NCBI GenBank assembly: GCA_964019425.1
Contig: OZ025860.1
Span: forward strand, 186,001 to 250,000
Reading direction: 5' to 3'
DNA from: Flectonema sp. DT1601
Taxonomy: Eukaryota; Euglenozoa; Diplonemea; Diplonemida; Diplonemidae
DNA: 64,000 nucleotides
Each line of letters starts with the position of its first letter. The stretch's first letter is position 1. A model generated the notes under the pieces. That model searched no databases. It was not told where the DNA came from and was given only the letters and a program-made list of their open reading frames with translations. Below are positions 33,001 to 41,100 of this stretch, one piece after another. A program made the translations under genes and the position numbers.

Positions 33001-34343
33001 GTACTTCCATCAATTTTACAAATTATTTTCACTTCGTAGTTGAAGTGTGTTTTTGATGTTCTACGGATTGCAAACCAATATGAAAGGAAATAGTTTTTAT
33101 TAATAGAAGAGGATGGTGAAATTAATTCCAAAAAAAGACTTCCTTTTGGATGAATCTCACATTTTAATTTATCATCAACAACACTCGTTAGTGATGTTTG
33201 AACTTCAAACATAGCAACTAACTGACCCTCTTTTAAATGAACTTTCATAGTCTGGATTCGAACAGACTGACTTCCTGTTGTGATATCTGGACGCTTGACT
33301 ATAACAGTAGCGAAGCTTTGTAGTGTATCTGGAGGGAGGGGGTAGTCGCTAATAACCTCACAAGCTACTTTATATAGCCATTTGGTTGTGTGTTTATCAG
33401 ACGGCCAGACGGTATCGATATTGATTGAGTACGTTACTTCAGGTGACTCAACCAGAACTGGGTTTGAGTTTATTTTGATCATTTCAACAGAATCACCAGA
33501 ATCGATATCACATTGGACGTAGAGGTCACTTCCAGTTGATTGTTTCTTAAAATTATTATAAAATAATGAACTGATACGGAAATCAATACTACCACGACGC
33601 TCTCCAGCATACAACACAACAGTCGAGGGTCTAAAGACGACAGGTCGTTCCACAGTAATAGATGACTCCTCCGGTAGAGATGTGACCGTTAAAAAAACAG
33701 AACTATCATCGTTCAATGAGTAACAAGACACTAACGATGTACCTGGTCTTGACCATTGCAATTGAACTAGATATGGTGATGAAGTGTTTAATCCATCTGG
33801 AATAGTTATGATAGATTCAGATTGTTGTTTATTAACAACAGCAGAACAACACATTTGAGGATAGTAACTTGAAGCGTTAACATATGTTAGTTCATCTGTG
33901 ATTTCAATACATTCTGAAGTATCGGAAGACAGACTTCCGATATTAATTATTGATCCGTCATCAGTTGCTATGTAAGAGTATTCATATCCATGATGAGGAA
34001 TGATTGCTTCACCAGTTAGACTGTCGCAGATTTCTTCTCTGCTGCAGAGCCGTTCGTTGTATTTTCGACAGATGTCTTTTGCTCTGTTGTATGGGATAGA
34101 TCTCTCGTAAGGATTTGTAATCCATCGGAGAGTTGATTCTTCGATATTGATGTCGTAATTCGTCTTCACTATCACCGCACTGCTATCAGAGTTGCATCTT
34201 ATCATCGAATCTCCTCTTCTTGAACTTCTTGTTATCTCTATTGCTTCCCAAGAATTCGCTGCCAATCTCACATCCTTTCCATCAATTGAAGTATCAATGG
34301 CATACGATACCACAAACACTTGTAAGAAGTTAATAATTCTCAT
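21024..34343 (-). CDS. Giant secreted/surface multidomain protein (LamG-like, PAN/Apple-like, kelch-like), more than 4400 aa
   Basis: A single exon-like frame of more than 13 kb. It begins with a signal peptide (MRIINFLQVFVVSYA). The rest is extracellular in character: many N-glycosylation sites and paired cysteines, and no internal membrane span that I could see. Approximate modules are PAN/Apple-like Cys clusters near residues 830-885, 1280-1320, 1565-1600, 1840-1880, 2340-2390 and 3095-3140; LamG/concanavalin-like sandwiches near 915-1190, 1655-1805, 2045-2195, 2850-3005 and 3610-3750, each with the WxH..V..Y/LxxDG pattern; a discoidin-like stretch near 1370-1430 (GAWVSVTFTKRIKPSYITL); and kelch-like blades near 3985-4290 (LLVFGGNSVIIFEY, YHFGGIQSDD). 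PAN and LamG modules bind carbohydrate or protein, so a cell-surface or attachment role is likely but inferred. A 200-N gap interrupts residues about 4292-4359, and the frame probably continues beyond its last codon. An acceptor (aatcag) lies 38 nt upstream. Confidence 0.85.
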   Translation of the reverse strand: MRIINFLQVFVVSYAIDTSIDGKDVRLAANSWEAIEITRSSRRGDSMIRCNSDSSAVIVKTNYDINIEESTLRWITNPYERSIPYNRAKDICRKYNERLCSREEICDSLTGEAIIPHHGYEYSYIATDDGSIINIGSLSSDTSECIEITDELTYVNASSYYPQMCCSAVVNKQQSESIITIPDGLNTSSPYLVQLQWSRPGTSLVSCYSLNDDSSVFLTVTSLPEESSITVERPVVFRPSTVVLYAGERRGSIDFRISSLFYNNFKKQSTGSDLYVQCDIDSGDSVEMIKINSNPVLVESPEVTYSINIDTVWPSDKHTTKWLYKVACEVISDYPLPPDTLQSFATVIVKRPDITTGSQSVRIQTMKVHLKEGQLVAMFEVQTSLTSVVDDKLKCEIHPKGSLFLELISPSSSINKNYFLSYWFAIRRTSKTHFNYEVKIICKIDGSTKPAEQDSIIAMVEPLLPEVSQFYFSNLEGYVATSPSHVSQLSYITSSQTAFLKLSFDKPLALDATGRCWSNDFYLSDSIFSFKGSTDPMIYDNYPVIESGASIALKVRNVNEQHSWLSCDNKTTDCGTSHCPGDIINGIEWDTHIGCSSNVFYIYAADIVTFEPKPVVQHGDIILLVSASTNLNTISCSDTDPGNCTAASTCVSKLPPAKSDFQTCNDTFRIYGKKTQPYGTDLRDSDSILLQMLNDGDNYNNKWLSCGIEQNCTAGWTDTCLGQPGISEFLVNENCLTYGGSEFVVFQKGITSEEKLMARSQEYWSTTVTKNEWRDVEGVNKAEVFFHSETTTMILSVTNSSTHPDNIYITATEDSHEISQPYTSFFSDHIGSYCQHDYFTITGTLEDCQNSCKNTTGCSYISFPHYDGCRVHAGVTDNCQFDTFIEQNDTSQTATETVSDPLFNNEQYTTSNDESNKALRIGGSSGSHISIDVPISKLRESISVSFFIRPGLRMSPFEVGVIEKWLLTSSSSTEVAFNQTIIIRKRHNGVVLSRSQQSELLYNGRVFQWVDLASGGGVLLTTNSFCLDQNSSLIVPHKDDALSNCGVWFKTIIDLRPDVSLGLPIFSTLLTGFGSSVGFSILLTPSGHVDVALTDYNSYSTYASVSVTVSKWDWTHVVVVYDSDNSLLQILANGLLVSQTTTAGVSPYLQSSSLSGLIKFYIGTSDVSLQQSALIDEISVWGIAMQISHVNLIKNCVHVTKLLREYQNIKLILSVSFTEGSVTDFMGNSITAGVTILGNRPLIEGLGYTCKRSVLLKTYCKASSEILIPSTILTSNNYNDAIESCIRYCYENSNCNHVNIKQGDQGYECLLQLSNPTESLSSYSPVTNCIIINRDVINTLKSIKREDVFSCSASSIYSNSSCLSLFDEIKSSSGVSEWISDSEGIGAWVSVTFTKRIKPSYITLTQRRSSWVASANLIEICTDMNDCSRYVISNTEDTIPVDIAVTTSITIRVLGLNSMLLTTDTAYCSSYSCPEYQIRKPSTGKCEYSHCDSLQCCKEAGFGLEEIDILYNDEMLSDNAIGSWCHEHSQPIGFQYNGPSYTKFTDYCPTSRITTLPSMPAVDVSNCLVYCTQSGSLCNAVQFDSRECWFFNLDSQFTASSNKTDLISGTHSCFIQDLEFNATAGVSTAELYKTIISPLGDNKTVEGCANGYVTAPYFGVPVPFQISGYIRINGDGCNASEFGAAVATWSDYYAQSMAQLHIVDNGVLSWETNSSVHGKSLIKSNETNLCDGSWHSFIFYLSAAGVVSFDVDGEMIAINGDSCCALPPTSSDTSIFILGATISTGGNPWRIIDGYLHQISIKSTTAITQSQDIINNNVGYFYSQIPATSLSSHSTYSQSVVSNIDKCLYKCSNSLECTAVQYATSREIKTGYVIPPMSCYLYNVNKLNIQLTDVSSSGSLSNTDVFIKGDQKLYSSYCKSVKLDANSVWGINSGDYSTLKAYQFENVTFVGGVEEPIYVHFPMMKHGIRPEKVTTATVLFRTQIGYLSVFMFEGNFEDATTRISTNDIDVSQGVLLVTDTPHVLKRSRFAVRFTLYQSLISLKEFLPEDDVVSLSISFFLKIDEFPSTESSPIVSLQDSFTVQLESHGGISCIFYSSNGLSFAISYSLSSLDDIFGSPNVSSSASYLFVNNTNSWHSVGCSTYDFRLFTLTIDGLEVNRTVSDFGGVLHKGSDNTLKIGGFLGAIDDFQILNDFSDSLSNIQCSPSTFFHNYLTLVEFSAVSEWETTVSTGSIAEFATFSSIKSGLSPFLGVGNTLSIDATPILKLSEFYRLTITTSSPGNCTDRPFGINNNPSTVVLKYSEGCDKKIETPTTSTNNDWETVGIDISCFDSSNYTTTIQNENIYSLRECTTACDGYYDSPIRCLFVEWSSLTGNCTFFVGTVFSDATPCSKENFESRNGSIVLKRNSEIAGSVEINFTLSDILWSPNTAGYPLAMLSVKSSSGEVKQHGCELDIKWSTLTSNGPSIRTTFSQQFLDGSECSAGRILFIEIPEKHLPIKSDVGVEIFQIVVSPVCNRYNKTSLILSRDASLFASTKSSLDMISSRSDNSHRIIGTNETSHPTTEFIFKFGGFPELNWIPSLALLELSVASLFCLEPYSTTSAQIKLLVVIQSTSGDLFTTEAVINSYNLISDNLNVSSAFATQNIDFYKIKIKISLLSYSSDTSSCSSDHQPLLRLISPNKNLIVSGTHGSSQVTFPIPLSRANVRFGPPIFMTGLLGGCAKVKIIKKLVDDNPVLLLEDVNLQRSIEKLNVRTTAISLNSVTDKFVESLKLHFVERDCSQLNISFSQSNYLIYPNVLFPMQDYNSMFVFYSCDQSNYATVYGRLVEIIGTAICVHSEGYSQSNPILAVDTSVVQYSAYIDIPGLHLALQEELWSEFSISFMFVANTAQDWDSLIPTGSGFLMHKMVNSTSTATNTPPATVGLGIRIISEGSQVQIWCNNVTSTSSVLSDGFFRMWHRFLLISRQGEFLLYADNVLLVSHIPSYVSQQFPYLRDGSPTRFGSAAYDCSQERVLGYYMDIRFYSFAVPLYSDDNPTHYDSKPAYLTNPVRLQPTNENFFQSSSRLYRLHSGVLLSFVNVGRRYEDVVGQECSSNYINVNGISTIEKCKKECYTHGCLMFSVNEAQTSCKIALKSLSCLPKSSTGRLFTVHLANSGSSNFATVAWDDVKSEISMYDSRGDLEVRIPYIRQRWGIGLRHAGVSTGKVSLYVRNHHVSSQYQNTDLKIIRISPMEKSSAFGVIKCDLDPPHSKSISIEVPILRPSVCDPLKLPVRGIPMFGCSIPWSGIQTSFIIQILADSDIIIVLSQQSTVTHCSDKTALTIMLDYNRRQQLSHTEIRTGMCGPVIAAAPSDLFTAGKASFIWITYTGSSLSVGKGPAVGSNTLLETDAIRTPIQPEFVHVSYWGTMDHAAAMIYFDPKVKFLTDASRPVVVTPSRSVSVELILELPLSVLSNSSGSQLIIECDSTPSGIVSLSTKLLRPFSSGDEFGSREPHFLEIKFKSTGTAEVFCHVETDTPPYYRETSNSSITVTSEYADYDEDMESVMFNPSIVTIHRMGMAFANLQFGPERVKRLHGNLLHVARADSIPNFDSTNLISVNESTNNSVRLPVFNNNYCGIEFDGDFTHYSVDVTPTTSRYVTDMSIAVTIRPEPCPQNSNQAHGCCIIATTGINTTIAEQTASIALSICGESQLSFGVLSTTQGYNGISVPINSSRWIDVLAIRDTSTHILSLYINNTLAGYTNTAVGTSSKTGSQLIGSFLNIGGGCYWKELPNSIPKTCLEVGQYFGTGVVSSKECISYASNYPDANTVVHQLNTTTATCLMFHCSASDLTSPFAHSSLTNVYIKATCSDQSQLFKGIMRRISVFDQIVGYAAVFPELNSNIDRSNCDYVVDDHDVKYKSTSDSKVSIQCSILDTTIAVISDSYYQSFELSISEYGMSMSIPVTHRNPGRTHLVCQHNFFYNLTTNENIESANKSLVVAQVYTSDISGWSSLPNLPVRFQYGTVTETPEGLLVFGGNSVIIFEYHSKSSPSWGYESGSVLPFDGCNTNRKNPSSEIIWISGCPHGITYTYNVSSKKLIIRKGFPSSGNFFQLSTSIPYGSEGHFLSLDTSVFTRSVLGYGEYKIISPDARSHQRFRHPNLNCDPTVSTPILSIAKGTEPSDSDRLVLVCKNVFSTHPKRFRWSESNPRSNTFEKNYLFWKQLTHGGYTVNLCGGTAVVGGVTESPKSVMSDSVNVIHTHDDKTGGLSLTRSEVKIKFPNMLNPVLGGAASTGKGNLYHFGGIQSDDTLENSCLYIGAXXXXXXXXXXXXXXXXXXXXXXXXXXXXXXXXXXXXXXXXXXXXXXXXXXXXXXXXXXXXXXXXXXXFSVGLAGETCKGDDPRPESNYRFGWNPCHNSIRIKYEVDRNDETQLELEQFYRSIKLPHLVKVPLNQQPSVLIIGKTLLE
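21267..21466. other. Assembly gap (200 Ns)
   Basis: Exactly 200 N characters inside the giant gene, the round number typical of a placeholder for a gap of unknown length. 200 is not a multiple of three, so continuity of the reading frame across it means nothing. The missing part lies between the kelch-like region and the C-terminal Cys-containing region. Confidence 0.98.
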
Positions 34344-34381
34344 TCACTGATGGGATTCATTTAAGATGGTTTTTCATCTGA

Positions 34382-34408
34382 CTGATTGTTTTAAAAATAA
34401 AATAATTT
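34382..34408 (-). other. Candidate 3' splice acceptor before the giant gene
   Basis: The minus strand reads a T-rich stretch, then aaaacaatcag, 38 nt before the ATG at 34343. The implied 5'UTR contains one earlier ATG that opens a frame of only six codons and closes just before the main start. Confidence 0.5.
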
Positions 34409-34622
34409 TTTGAAGCAGATAAAAGTTTACAGAACCGAACCACCAGTAAAGATACAAAAAAAATTGGTTCAAATGTACTAATAAACACAACAAATAATTG
34501 CTGGTGATCCTGTAAGCTAAGGCTACTGGGAATATATATTCAATAGGATCTCTGTCAGTGGGAGGCTAATAGGGGGGACATCTTTTCACCCCCAAACGTT
34601 AATCGCATCACTAAAGTTAAAA

Positions 34623-35474
34623 TTATAAGTAACAATAAGATCTTTGTGGAGAAGGAGAATAGATGCGAGGCTGAGGTGCTTCTCCGCTGTCGCTGTCTGA
34701 GCTAGGACCCCAAGTCAAGGCGGAATGCATTTCTGGAGATGTACAAGTTTGTGGTTTAAATCTTCCAACACTACGCGCACGTGAAGTCGGAGCAGGTGAA
34801 GCCCGAGGAGTTTCCCAAGAAAGTGAATCAAGCATTTGAGCAGATGGAGGACTAGGATACCTGGCGATAGGATCTCTTGTAACAGACGTCTCAGGACGAT
34901 GAACGTATCGGTTTCGTTCTTTATTTGTAGGAGAATAGAACCCATCTTGAGGAATATATTTCCTTCCATGTTTGAATGACATTTCTTCAGTTGATCTTCT
35001 ATTAGTTCTTGAATAACTTATTGGTGGTGGTGGAGGCTGGTCCATTTCATCTCTTGGACCTTCAGCGTATGCTCTGGTTCTGACCCATTGCTGTGATAAA
35101 TCATTACCTTGAATTAGAGTAGCTGCTTCACTATCATCTATGTTGGGTTGTGATAGAAACTTTCTACCACGGCGATGATATGGTTCGGTGGTTAGCTCAC
35201 CTGGTCGGGTAGAATTTGATACTTTGAGTGTGAACCTAACTCCAGCTGATGTTACCAGTCGTGCCATTTCTCTTATGCTTTGAACTCGTGTGTCACTAAC
35301 AGCTATCACTTGCATACCTTCTCGAGCTCCTGCTCTGTGAGCTGCACCTCCTTCATGAACTTTTCTTATTAACATGCCCACCATTTCAATATCAAGTCCT
35401 TCATCACTTCTATTTCTCACTATTTCTAACACCTCACAAGCATCTGACCTTCGTGGGGTTCCTGGAGACGGCAT
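34623..35474 (-). CDS. PDZ-domain protein with disordered tail, 283 aa
   Basis: Residues about 12-90 form a PDZ-like fold: CEVLEIVRN, then GLDIEMVGMLIRKVHEGGAA with the RAGAREGMQVIAVSD loop and strand, then the VQSIREMARLV helix and RFTLKVSN. The ligand-binding GLGF-type loop is degenerate (EGLDIEMV). The remaining 190 residues are rich in Arg, Ser and Pro (QPPPPPISYSRTNRR; ETPRASPAPTSRARSVG), have several SP/TP sites and end YCYL. PDZ domains bind the C-termini of partner proteins, so a scaffold role is likely. No membrane span. The acceptor ttatttctcttaag lies 17 nt before the ATG; the gene begins 301 nt after the HNH gene stops. Confidence 0.8.
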   Translation of the reverse strand: MPSPGTPRRSDACEVLEIVRNRSDEGLDIEMVGMLIRKVHEGGAAHRAGAREGMQVIAVSDTRVQSIREMARLVTSAGVRFTLKVSNSTRPGELTTEPYHRRGRKFLSQPNIDDSEAATLIQGNDLSQQWVRTRAYAEGPRDEMDQPPPPPISYSRTNRRSTEEMSFKHGRKYIPQDGFYSPTNKERNRYVHRPETSVTRDPIARYPSPPSAQMLDSLSWETPRASPAPTSRARSVGRFKPQTCTSPEMHSALTWGPSSDSDSGEAPQPRIYSPSPQRSYCYL

Positions 35475-35491
35475 CCAAGACTCGTCCCGAC

Positions 35492-35510
35492 CTTAAGAGA
35501 AATAACAGTT
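35492..35510 (-). other. Candidate 3' splice acceptor before the PDZ gene
   Basis: The minus strand reads gttatttctcttaag, 17 nt before the ATG. The AG is preceded by A rather than C. Confidence 0.5.
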
Positions 35511-35774
35511 TAAAAATCATTCAAAGATTGTCAACAACAAAACTGAACTATTTCACGACTACCGCTGATATGATTTCTGTGAAGTAAGAATAAAATAATA
35601 AATAGAAGTTGAACTGATTGAGATATAACTGAACGGGAAAGGATAGCGCTCATCAAGTAAAAAAGAGAGGAGTTTACATGCCGTTAAAGGTTAGGGTAGG
35701 GCAAGCAGGAATAATCAAATTCAAAGATTTTAGTTTTTTTTTGTTAATCAAAAATCGGATGTTTTTTTTTTTTT

Positions 35775-36374
35775 TCAGCCGCGGAGAGGACCTTTAATTT
35801 TTTGAGTTTTAACCCAGTTGACGAATTTAAAGATAAAAGGTTCTGCTAGGAGTTTTTCAATGGTATTATATTTCTCAGCTAGGGTTTTATGATCAGCCAG
35901 TTTGTGAACCATATTGTGACATGGTCTGCAGATACCAATCGTATCATGGCATTGTTGTTTAGTTCTACCTAGATGGTTTATTGCGTAGTCATGGACTTTG
36001 AGAGGGTGAACGTGATGTCTAGTAGTTGGTCCTTGTCTTTCACACATTTCACATTCTCCTGGTAGGAGATCTTCTCCTTCATCTTCATCTTCTCCATTCA
36101 GATCATTTACGAGTGAGAAGAGTTGTTTTATTAATTCAGAGACTTCGTCTTCTTCGTTGCTCAGTTCGTTTATGACGTCGATTATATCTTCGAGTTTGTT
36201 CCTCACGTCTTCTTCACTTTCGGGTTGGTTTACTTCCCATTCGATAATCTCAGCTGTGATTATACCAGCGGCAATCTCAACATCGTCACTTCGATCTTCT
36301 GGAACTGAAATCAAACTTTTAAACATCGCAATCCGGACACCAGCTTCGACAATGTCTTCATCCCAAAGCGACAT
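35775..36374 (-). CDS. HNH-type zinc/nuclease-fold protein, 199 aa
   Basis: The first 105 residues are acidic and helical (ELSNEEDEVSELIKQLFSLV, then GEDEDEGED). Residues about 108-185 form an HNH module: CEMC (C108, C111), RHHVHP (H120, H121, H123), then CRPCHNMVH (C149, C152, H153, H157), followed by AEKYNTIEKLL and FVNWV. This layout, with CxxC pairs around the HH and a trailing YNT-EKLL helix, is a recurrent stand-alone eukaryotic HNH domain (as in many fungal and algal small proteins) of unproven function. The metal and catalytic residues are present, so nuclease activity is possible but not shown. The ATG directly follows a CAG (atcctcag), giving almost no 5'UTR if that AG is used. The TGA stop is followed directly by an A-run. 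Confidence 0.8.
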   Translation of the reverse strand: MSLWDEDIVEAGVRIAMFKSLISVPEDRSDDVEIAAGIITAEIIEWEVNQPESEEDVRNKLEDIIDVINELSNEEDEVSELIKQLFSLVNDLNGEDEDEGEDLLPGECEMCERQGPTTRHHVHPLKVHDYAINHLGRTKQQCHDTIGICRPCHNMVHKLADHKTLAEKYNTIEKLLAEPFIFKFVNWVKTQKIKGPLRG

Positions 36375-38100
36375 CTGAGGATAAGATTTCTTTTTTTTTT
36401 TTTTTAAAGCTATATTTTTTGCTGTGATATTATATTAAAAAGAATATGGTTTTTTGTGTAATTGTACTGTTCTCGTTTTGTAGGTTTGTCTGGTATAAAA
36501 ATAATGACGTGTAAAGACCAACTCTCACAACACCCAACTATATTGATAAACTGCGGTAACTAAGGACTCTGCGAGAGGGGTGTGGGGGACGTTGCTGCTT
36601 ACAGGGATGAAAATAAAAAAACAAAGAAATAATAAACCAGGATGGGAGTATTTGTAAAGATCCCTAGCGTTTGTTGAACCCGCAGTGTGCTTGGCTGGAA
36701 AAAAAAGAAAAAAATGCTGTGGCAAAAGCGATTTTTTTTTGTCTGCCAAAAAAAATAATAGCATTTTCAATAGCAAAGATAAAAAAAAATCAAAAACAAA
36801 GAAAATTGAAAGGGAAGGTCGGAAAGATTACCTGCTACCTTATTTTTTTTTCTTTCTGTTTTTTTTTTTTTTTTTTTGTTTGTTTTTCTTAATTATAAAA
36901 GAACCGCACGTACTTTGGCTGTTCAAAGGGACTATCCTAAATAGTTGTTTCCAGAACACTATGCATGTCAGATACGAAATAAAAATGTAACTTCAACACA
37001 TTTTCTAACAAAACTAAATTAATTGTATTCTCCATATAAGGTTGTCATCCTTAACCAGCTGCTGTCTAAGCAGCCGACATTCACTTTTTTTTTTTTTTAA
37101 CTTCAAAAAAAAAAACACAAAAAAAAAAAAAACGTTTTTCATTCTGCAAGTCCAAATGCATACTAACGATGCTGAGTACTACTTGTTTTCTTTCCTTCGT
37201 TCAAATTTATTTTATAACACTTCCGTACTTAACATAATGCGGGAGGCTGGGATTAAAAAAAGGTGTTTGGTGGTAGTGGAAAAGGGAAAAGTCTCTCACG
37301 CCACACCTTCATTGAACAAGTCTCCAAGCAAGCTGTTCGTTTTACTCTGTTAAAACAGAAACAGCGGCTTCCTGCTGCAGAACAAGGTAGGCAATAAAAT
37401 ACTTTTTTGTCTTCACGCATCTTACCACAGAAAGAAAAAAAAATAATTAATGGGAGCATGAAGGGAAAAAGGAAACGGAGCTTGCGCCGGACTACCGATC
37501 GCGGAAGCTGGAACATAACAAAATTCGACTTCCATACCAACCGCAAGAAATAAAAAAAAAAAGGAAAACAAAAACTGTTAATAAAACTTAAACTAAAAAA
37601 AAAAAAAAAAAAAGGTTAAGAGGCTTCGGGGCAAATACACTACTAAGTGGTGTCTTTCACAAATTTTGATTTCTTTTTTTTTGAATTTTTTTTTTTTTTT
37701 TGAATTAAAGGATTGGGCTTTTTTTTTTTTTTTTTTTTTTTAATAATAATTTTCTCTCTTTTTTTGTTTTTTTTTTTTCCCTCCGTTTTGTAAATTCGTT
37801 TTTTAATATCAGTACTCGCTTGTACGTTTTGTTTTATTCGTTCAAAAATCACCCGTTGCAGTAGCCCACTAAAAGACAGTTGATGCAGCAGCCACACCAA
37901 CTTCTGCCAACAACCTGCAGAGTAAATCGGAGTCATTTTTAATTGGTCAAATGGGTGTCCATGTGGCAGTTACAAAATGTCAATGAAAACTCTCTAAGCA
38001 TTCGTTTGTCAATATAATGAGTCATCAGGTCATAGTCGTTGTAAGGTAAGGCAACAGTCATAGGGCAGAATGGTACTTCAGATTGAATTACTCATACTAC
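36375..38100. other. 1.7-kb spacer without a supported gene
   Basis: AT-rich with long runs: A/T runs near 36842-36877, 37089-37132, 37595-37613 and 37672-37780. Reading frames here are low-complexity. A somewhat more balanced stretch, 37800-38090, sits just downstream of the UPF1 stop on the minus strand and is probably its 3'UTR. Confidence 0.6.
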
Positions 38101-41100
38101 TTAAGCAATGTATCCATAGGTGTCATTCTGTGACTGTGACTGTGATTGTGAATACGTATTACCTGTTAACGTCATCTGACTAATCGGACCATCTTGACTC
38201 TGACTTCCAAAGTGACCACCTTGAGGACCACCAACAGGTGGACCACCAGGATGTTGTCTCTTTGATCCATCAGGGTTGTACATTCCTGAATTCATATTCT
38301 CACTAACTCTGTCACGGTATGCTTTCATTTGCTGTGCAGGTGCCATTCCAGGTTGGTATCCGTAGTTAGCCTGAGGATTTTGTTGACTGTTCTGTGGAAC
38401 TTGTCCAGAACCAATTGCACCACTCTGGTGACCTGAGTAACTTTGATTAGAAAACATTGGAGGTGCTTGAGCAGATTCAACAAATCCATTGTTGAGCATT
38501 GGACCAGCAATACCATAGTCACCACCATAACGGTTAACAAACTTACGAGGTTTTGATAAAGAAACAAGAGACTGCTTGAGAGCCGAAAGAGGTCCTTCGA
38601 CAACCAACTGCTGATCTTTGAAGTGAACCAAAAGATTATTCCAAAGTTGTTGTTTTGATAAAACCTTAGCGTTACCAACAACAACTAAACCGCATTTCGC
38701 ACGAGTGAGAGCGACGTTAAGTCTTCTAGGATTATTTAAGAAACCAATTCCTTGGTAATCATTAGATCTTACACATGACAAAACGATGTAATCTTTTTCT
38801 CTTCCTTGGAAGGAGTCAACAGATGCTACCTCAATTGCAGCGTATGCTTCGGCCTGCAATGGACCGTTGCGGTTCATGTAATTTGTTACATAACTGCGCT
38901 GACCTTCGTATGGAGTGATAACTCCTATTTTATCAGGGGTAACACCAGCCTTAAGTAAAGCTGTTAGAATCTTTTCAACCATTGCTGCTTCAGTTCTGTT
39001 TAAATAACTGGTTCCTGAAGATGACATTTCTTCTTGACCAATACTGTTGTAGAAGAACATCGGTCTGCTTGGATCAGGCCATGGGAAATCAATATCTTTA
39101 ACTCTCTCAATTTGTGTTACACCATTTTGAAGTGTTCCCTCATAGAAAGTATTACTTGGGAATTCACTTAAACATGGATGCATACGGTATTGGACTTGAA
39201 GTCTTATTGGTCTGATTCCCAACATGACTAAACGCTCAAATAAAGATCTGGCTAATCCTGCCTTGGCTGCTTGCTTACACATGATGACAGGACCTAATTG
39301 ACAGTGATCTCCAACAAGAACAACTTGCTTAGCTCCCAATACGAGTGGGATTAAACATTCTGGTTCAGTGGCTTGAGTTGATTCGTCGACGAGAACTTGC
39401 TTGAATCTGAACTTTGACAGTCTGTGATCACCAGCATTGACGGTAGTCGTACAAATAACATCTGCAGTTTGAAGGATTTCCATTTCAACTGATCGACGGC
39501 ACTGAAGGTAACGACGGTCATCAGCGGCATTCAATTCACCGATTTCGTTCTTCAACTTTTGCAACTTATGCAAATCAGTTTGAACAGGAGCGCTACTCGC
39601 AAGTGTTTGCACTTGAACGTGAAGAGTTAAATGATCAACACAGCTGCTAACAGTTTCTCTACTCTTAGCGCAGAGTCTGACAACACGAAGACCAGTCGCA
39701 TGAATCTTTTCAGTCAAGTGATCAACTGCAACGTTAGAAGGAGCGCATGCCAGAATCTGTCCTTGATTCATCTTTGCTAAGTGATAAATAATAGTAGCTG
39801 AAGTTACAGTCTTACCTGTACCTGGAGGTCCCTGAATGAGCGATAAAGGCTTTTGTAAGACGTTACGCACAGCTGATACCTGAGAGTGGTTAAGTTCAGG
39901 AAGTCCCTGAACAGAGAATCTCTTTGGTAGAGCCCCTCTAATATTTAATGGTTCAACAGCATGTCCTAGAAGTCTGTGGTATAAGAATGCCGACACTGAA
40001 GTCTCATCGATTGCGAATGAGCGGAGTGCTAGGTGCATTCTATCGAATGAAGTAGGCTTCCAAGCGAAGGTGATTTGCCATCCGGTTGTGAGTTGAGTAG
40101 GAACTCCAGAAGATCTCATTTCAACAGCTACTTCATCTCCTGATAAACCAGATCCAATCTTTACAACTTGTCCGATTCCTTGCCATGATTTATTTAACGA
40201 ATCACCCTCATGGTTGAGAACCAATTCATCTCCCGCTACTATTCTGATGTCTGTTTCGTCACGAACGAAGTCAAAGTACGCTATCTTTCTCTTATTTAAA
40301 CTAATTTCCCAACGAACCATAATACCAGACTGAGCCTGCGATTCTTTCATCTTCTTATCATAATCTGCTTCAAGTCTAACGAGAGGTCCCAACACTGATT
40401 GATAATGATAAGCATCTTCGTAGTAGAATTGAACTGGTGCCGGATCATCGTTTGGTGACGGACGTTCTAAGTCAGTTACTGCTGCGTTGTCGTTTTCTTT
40501 CCACATTTCTTCTAATTTGTTCATTTGTGCAGTTGTTATTGGACGTTGATCTGCTTCAGAAGGAGCCTTTACCAACCACGATAAGAAACGTTTATCATCA
40601 ATCAAAGGCATCCACTGAGATACATCCCAGTCCATGTCTTGAAGCTGATTACTGTACAGACATGGTTCTCTGCAGAGAAGAACAACAACAGATTCTGACT
40701 TAGCTGGGATGAATCCGAGTAAGAAGACGTTCTTTGATCCGCAGTTGTAACATTCTAAAGTAGTATCCCCAAGAGGGGATTCAGGATGAAGTGATACTTC
40801 CTTATTTTTTGATCTAACTAAATGGTAAATAATGTGAGAAACTGATGACTGACCTCTTCCATTACAAAACCACTTTTTTGTTGCATTACATTTCGCAACT
40901 GTGGCAGGATCACTTGCACCACAGTAAGTGCAGGCCCATTCTGGAGGTTCATCGTCGTCTTCGTCGTGGTGATGTGAGTGATGGTTGCTGTACTCTGGTA
41001 CGCTGTCATTATAATTAGAGCTTTCCTGAGTTACTGGCATTGGTGGCTGTGTAATGGGATCTTCCTTCCATCTGCTGCTCTCACTAAACCCAGTACTACC

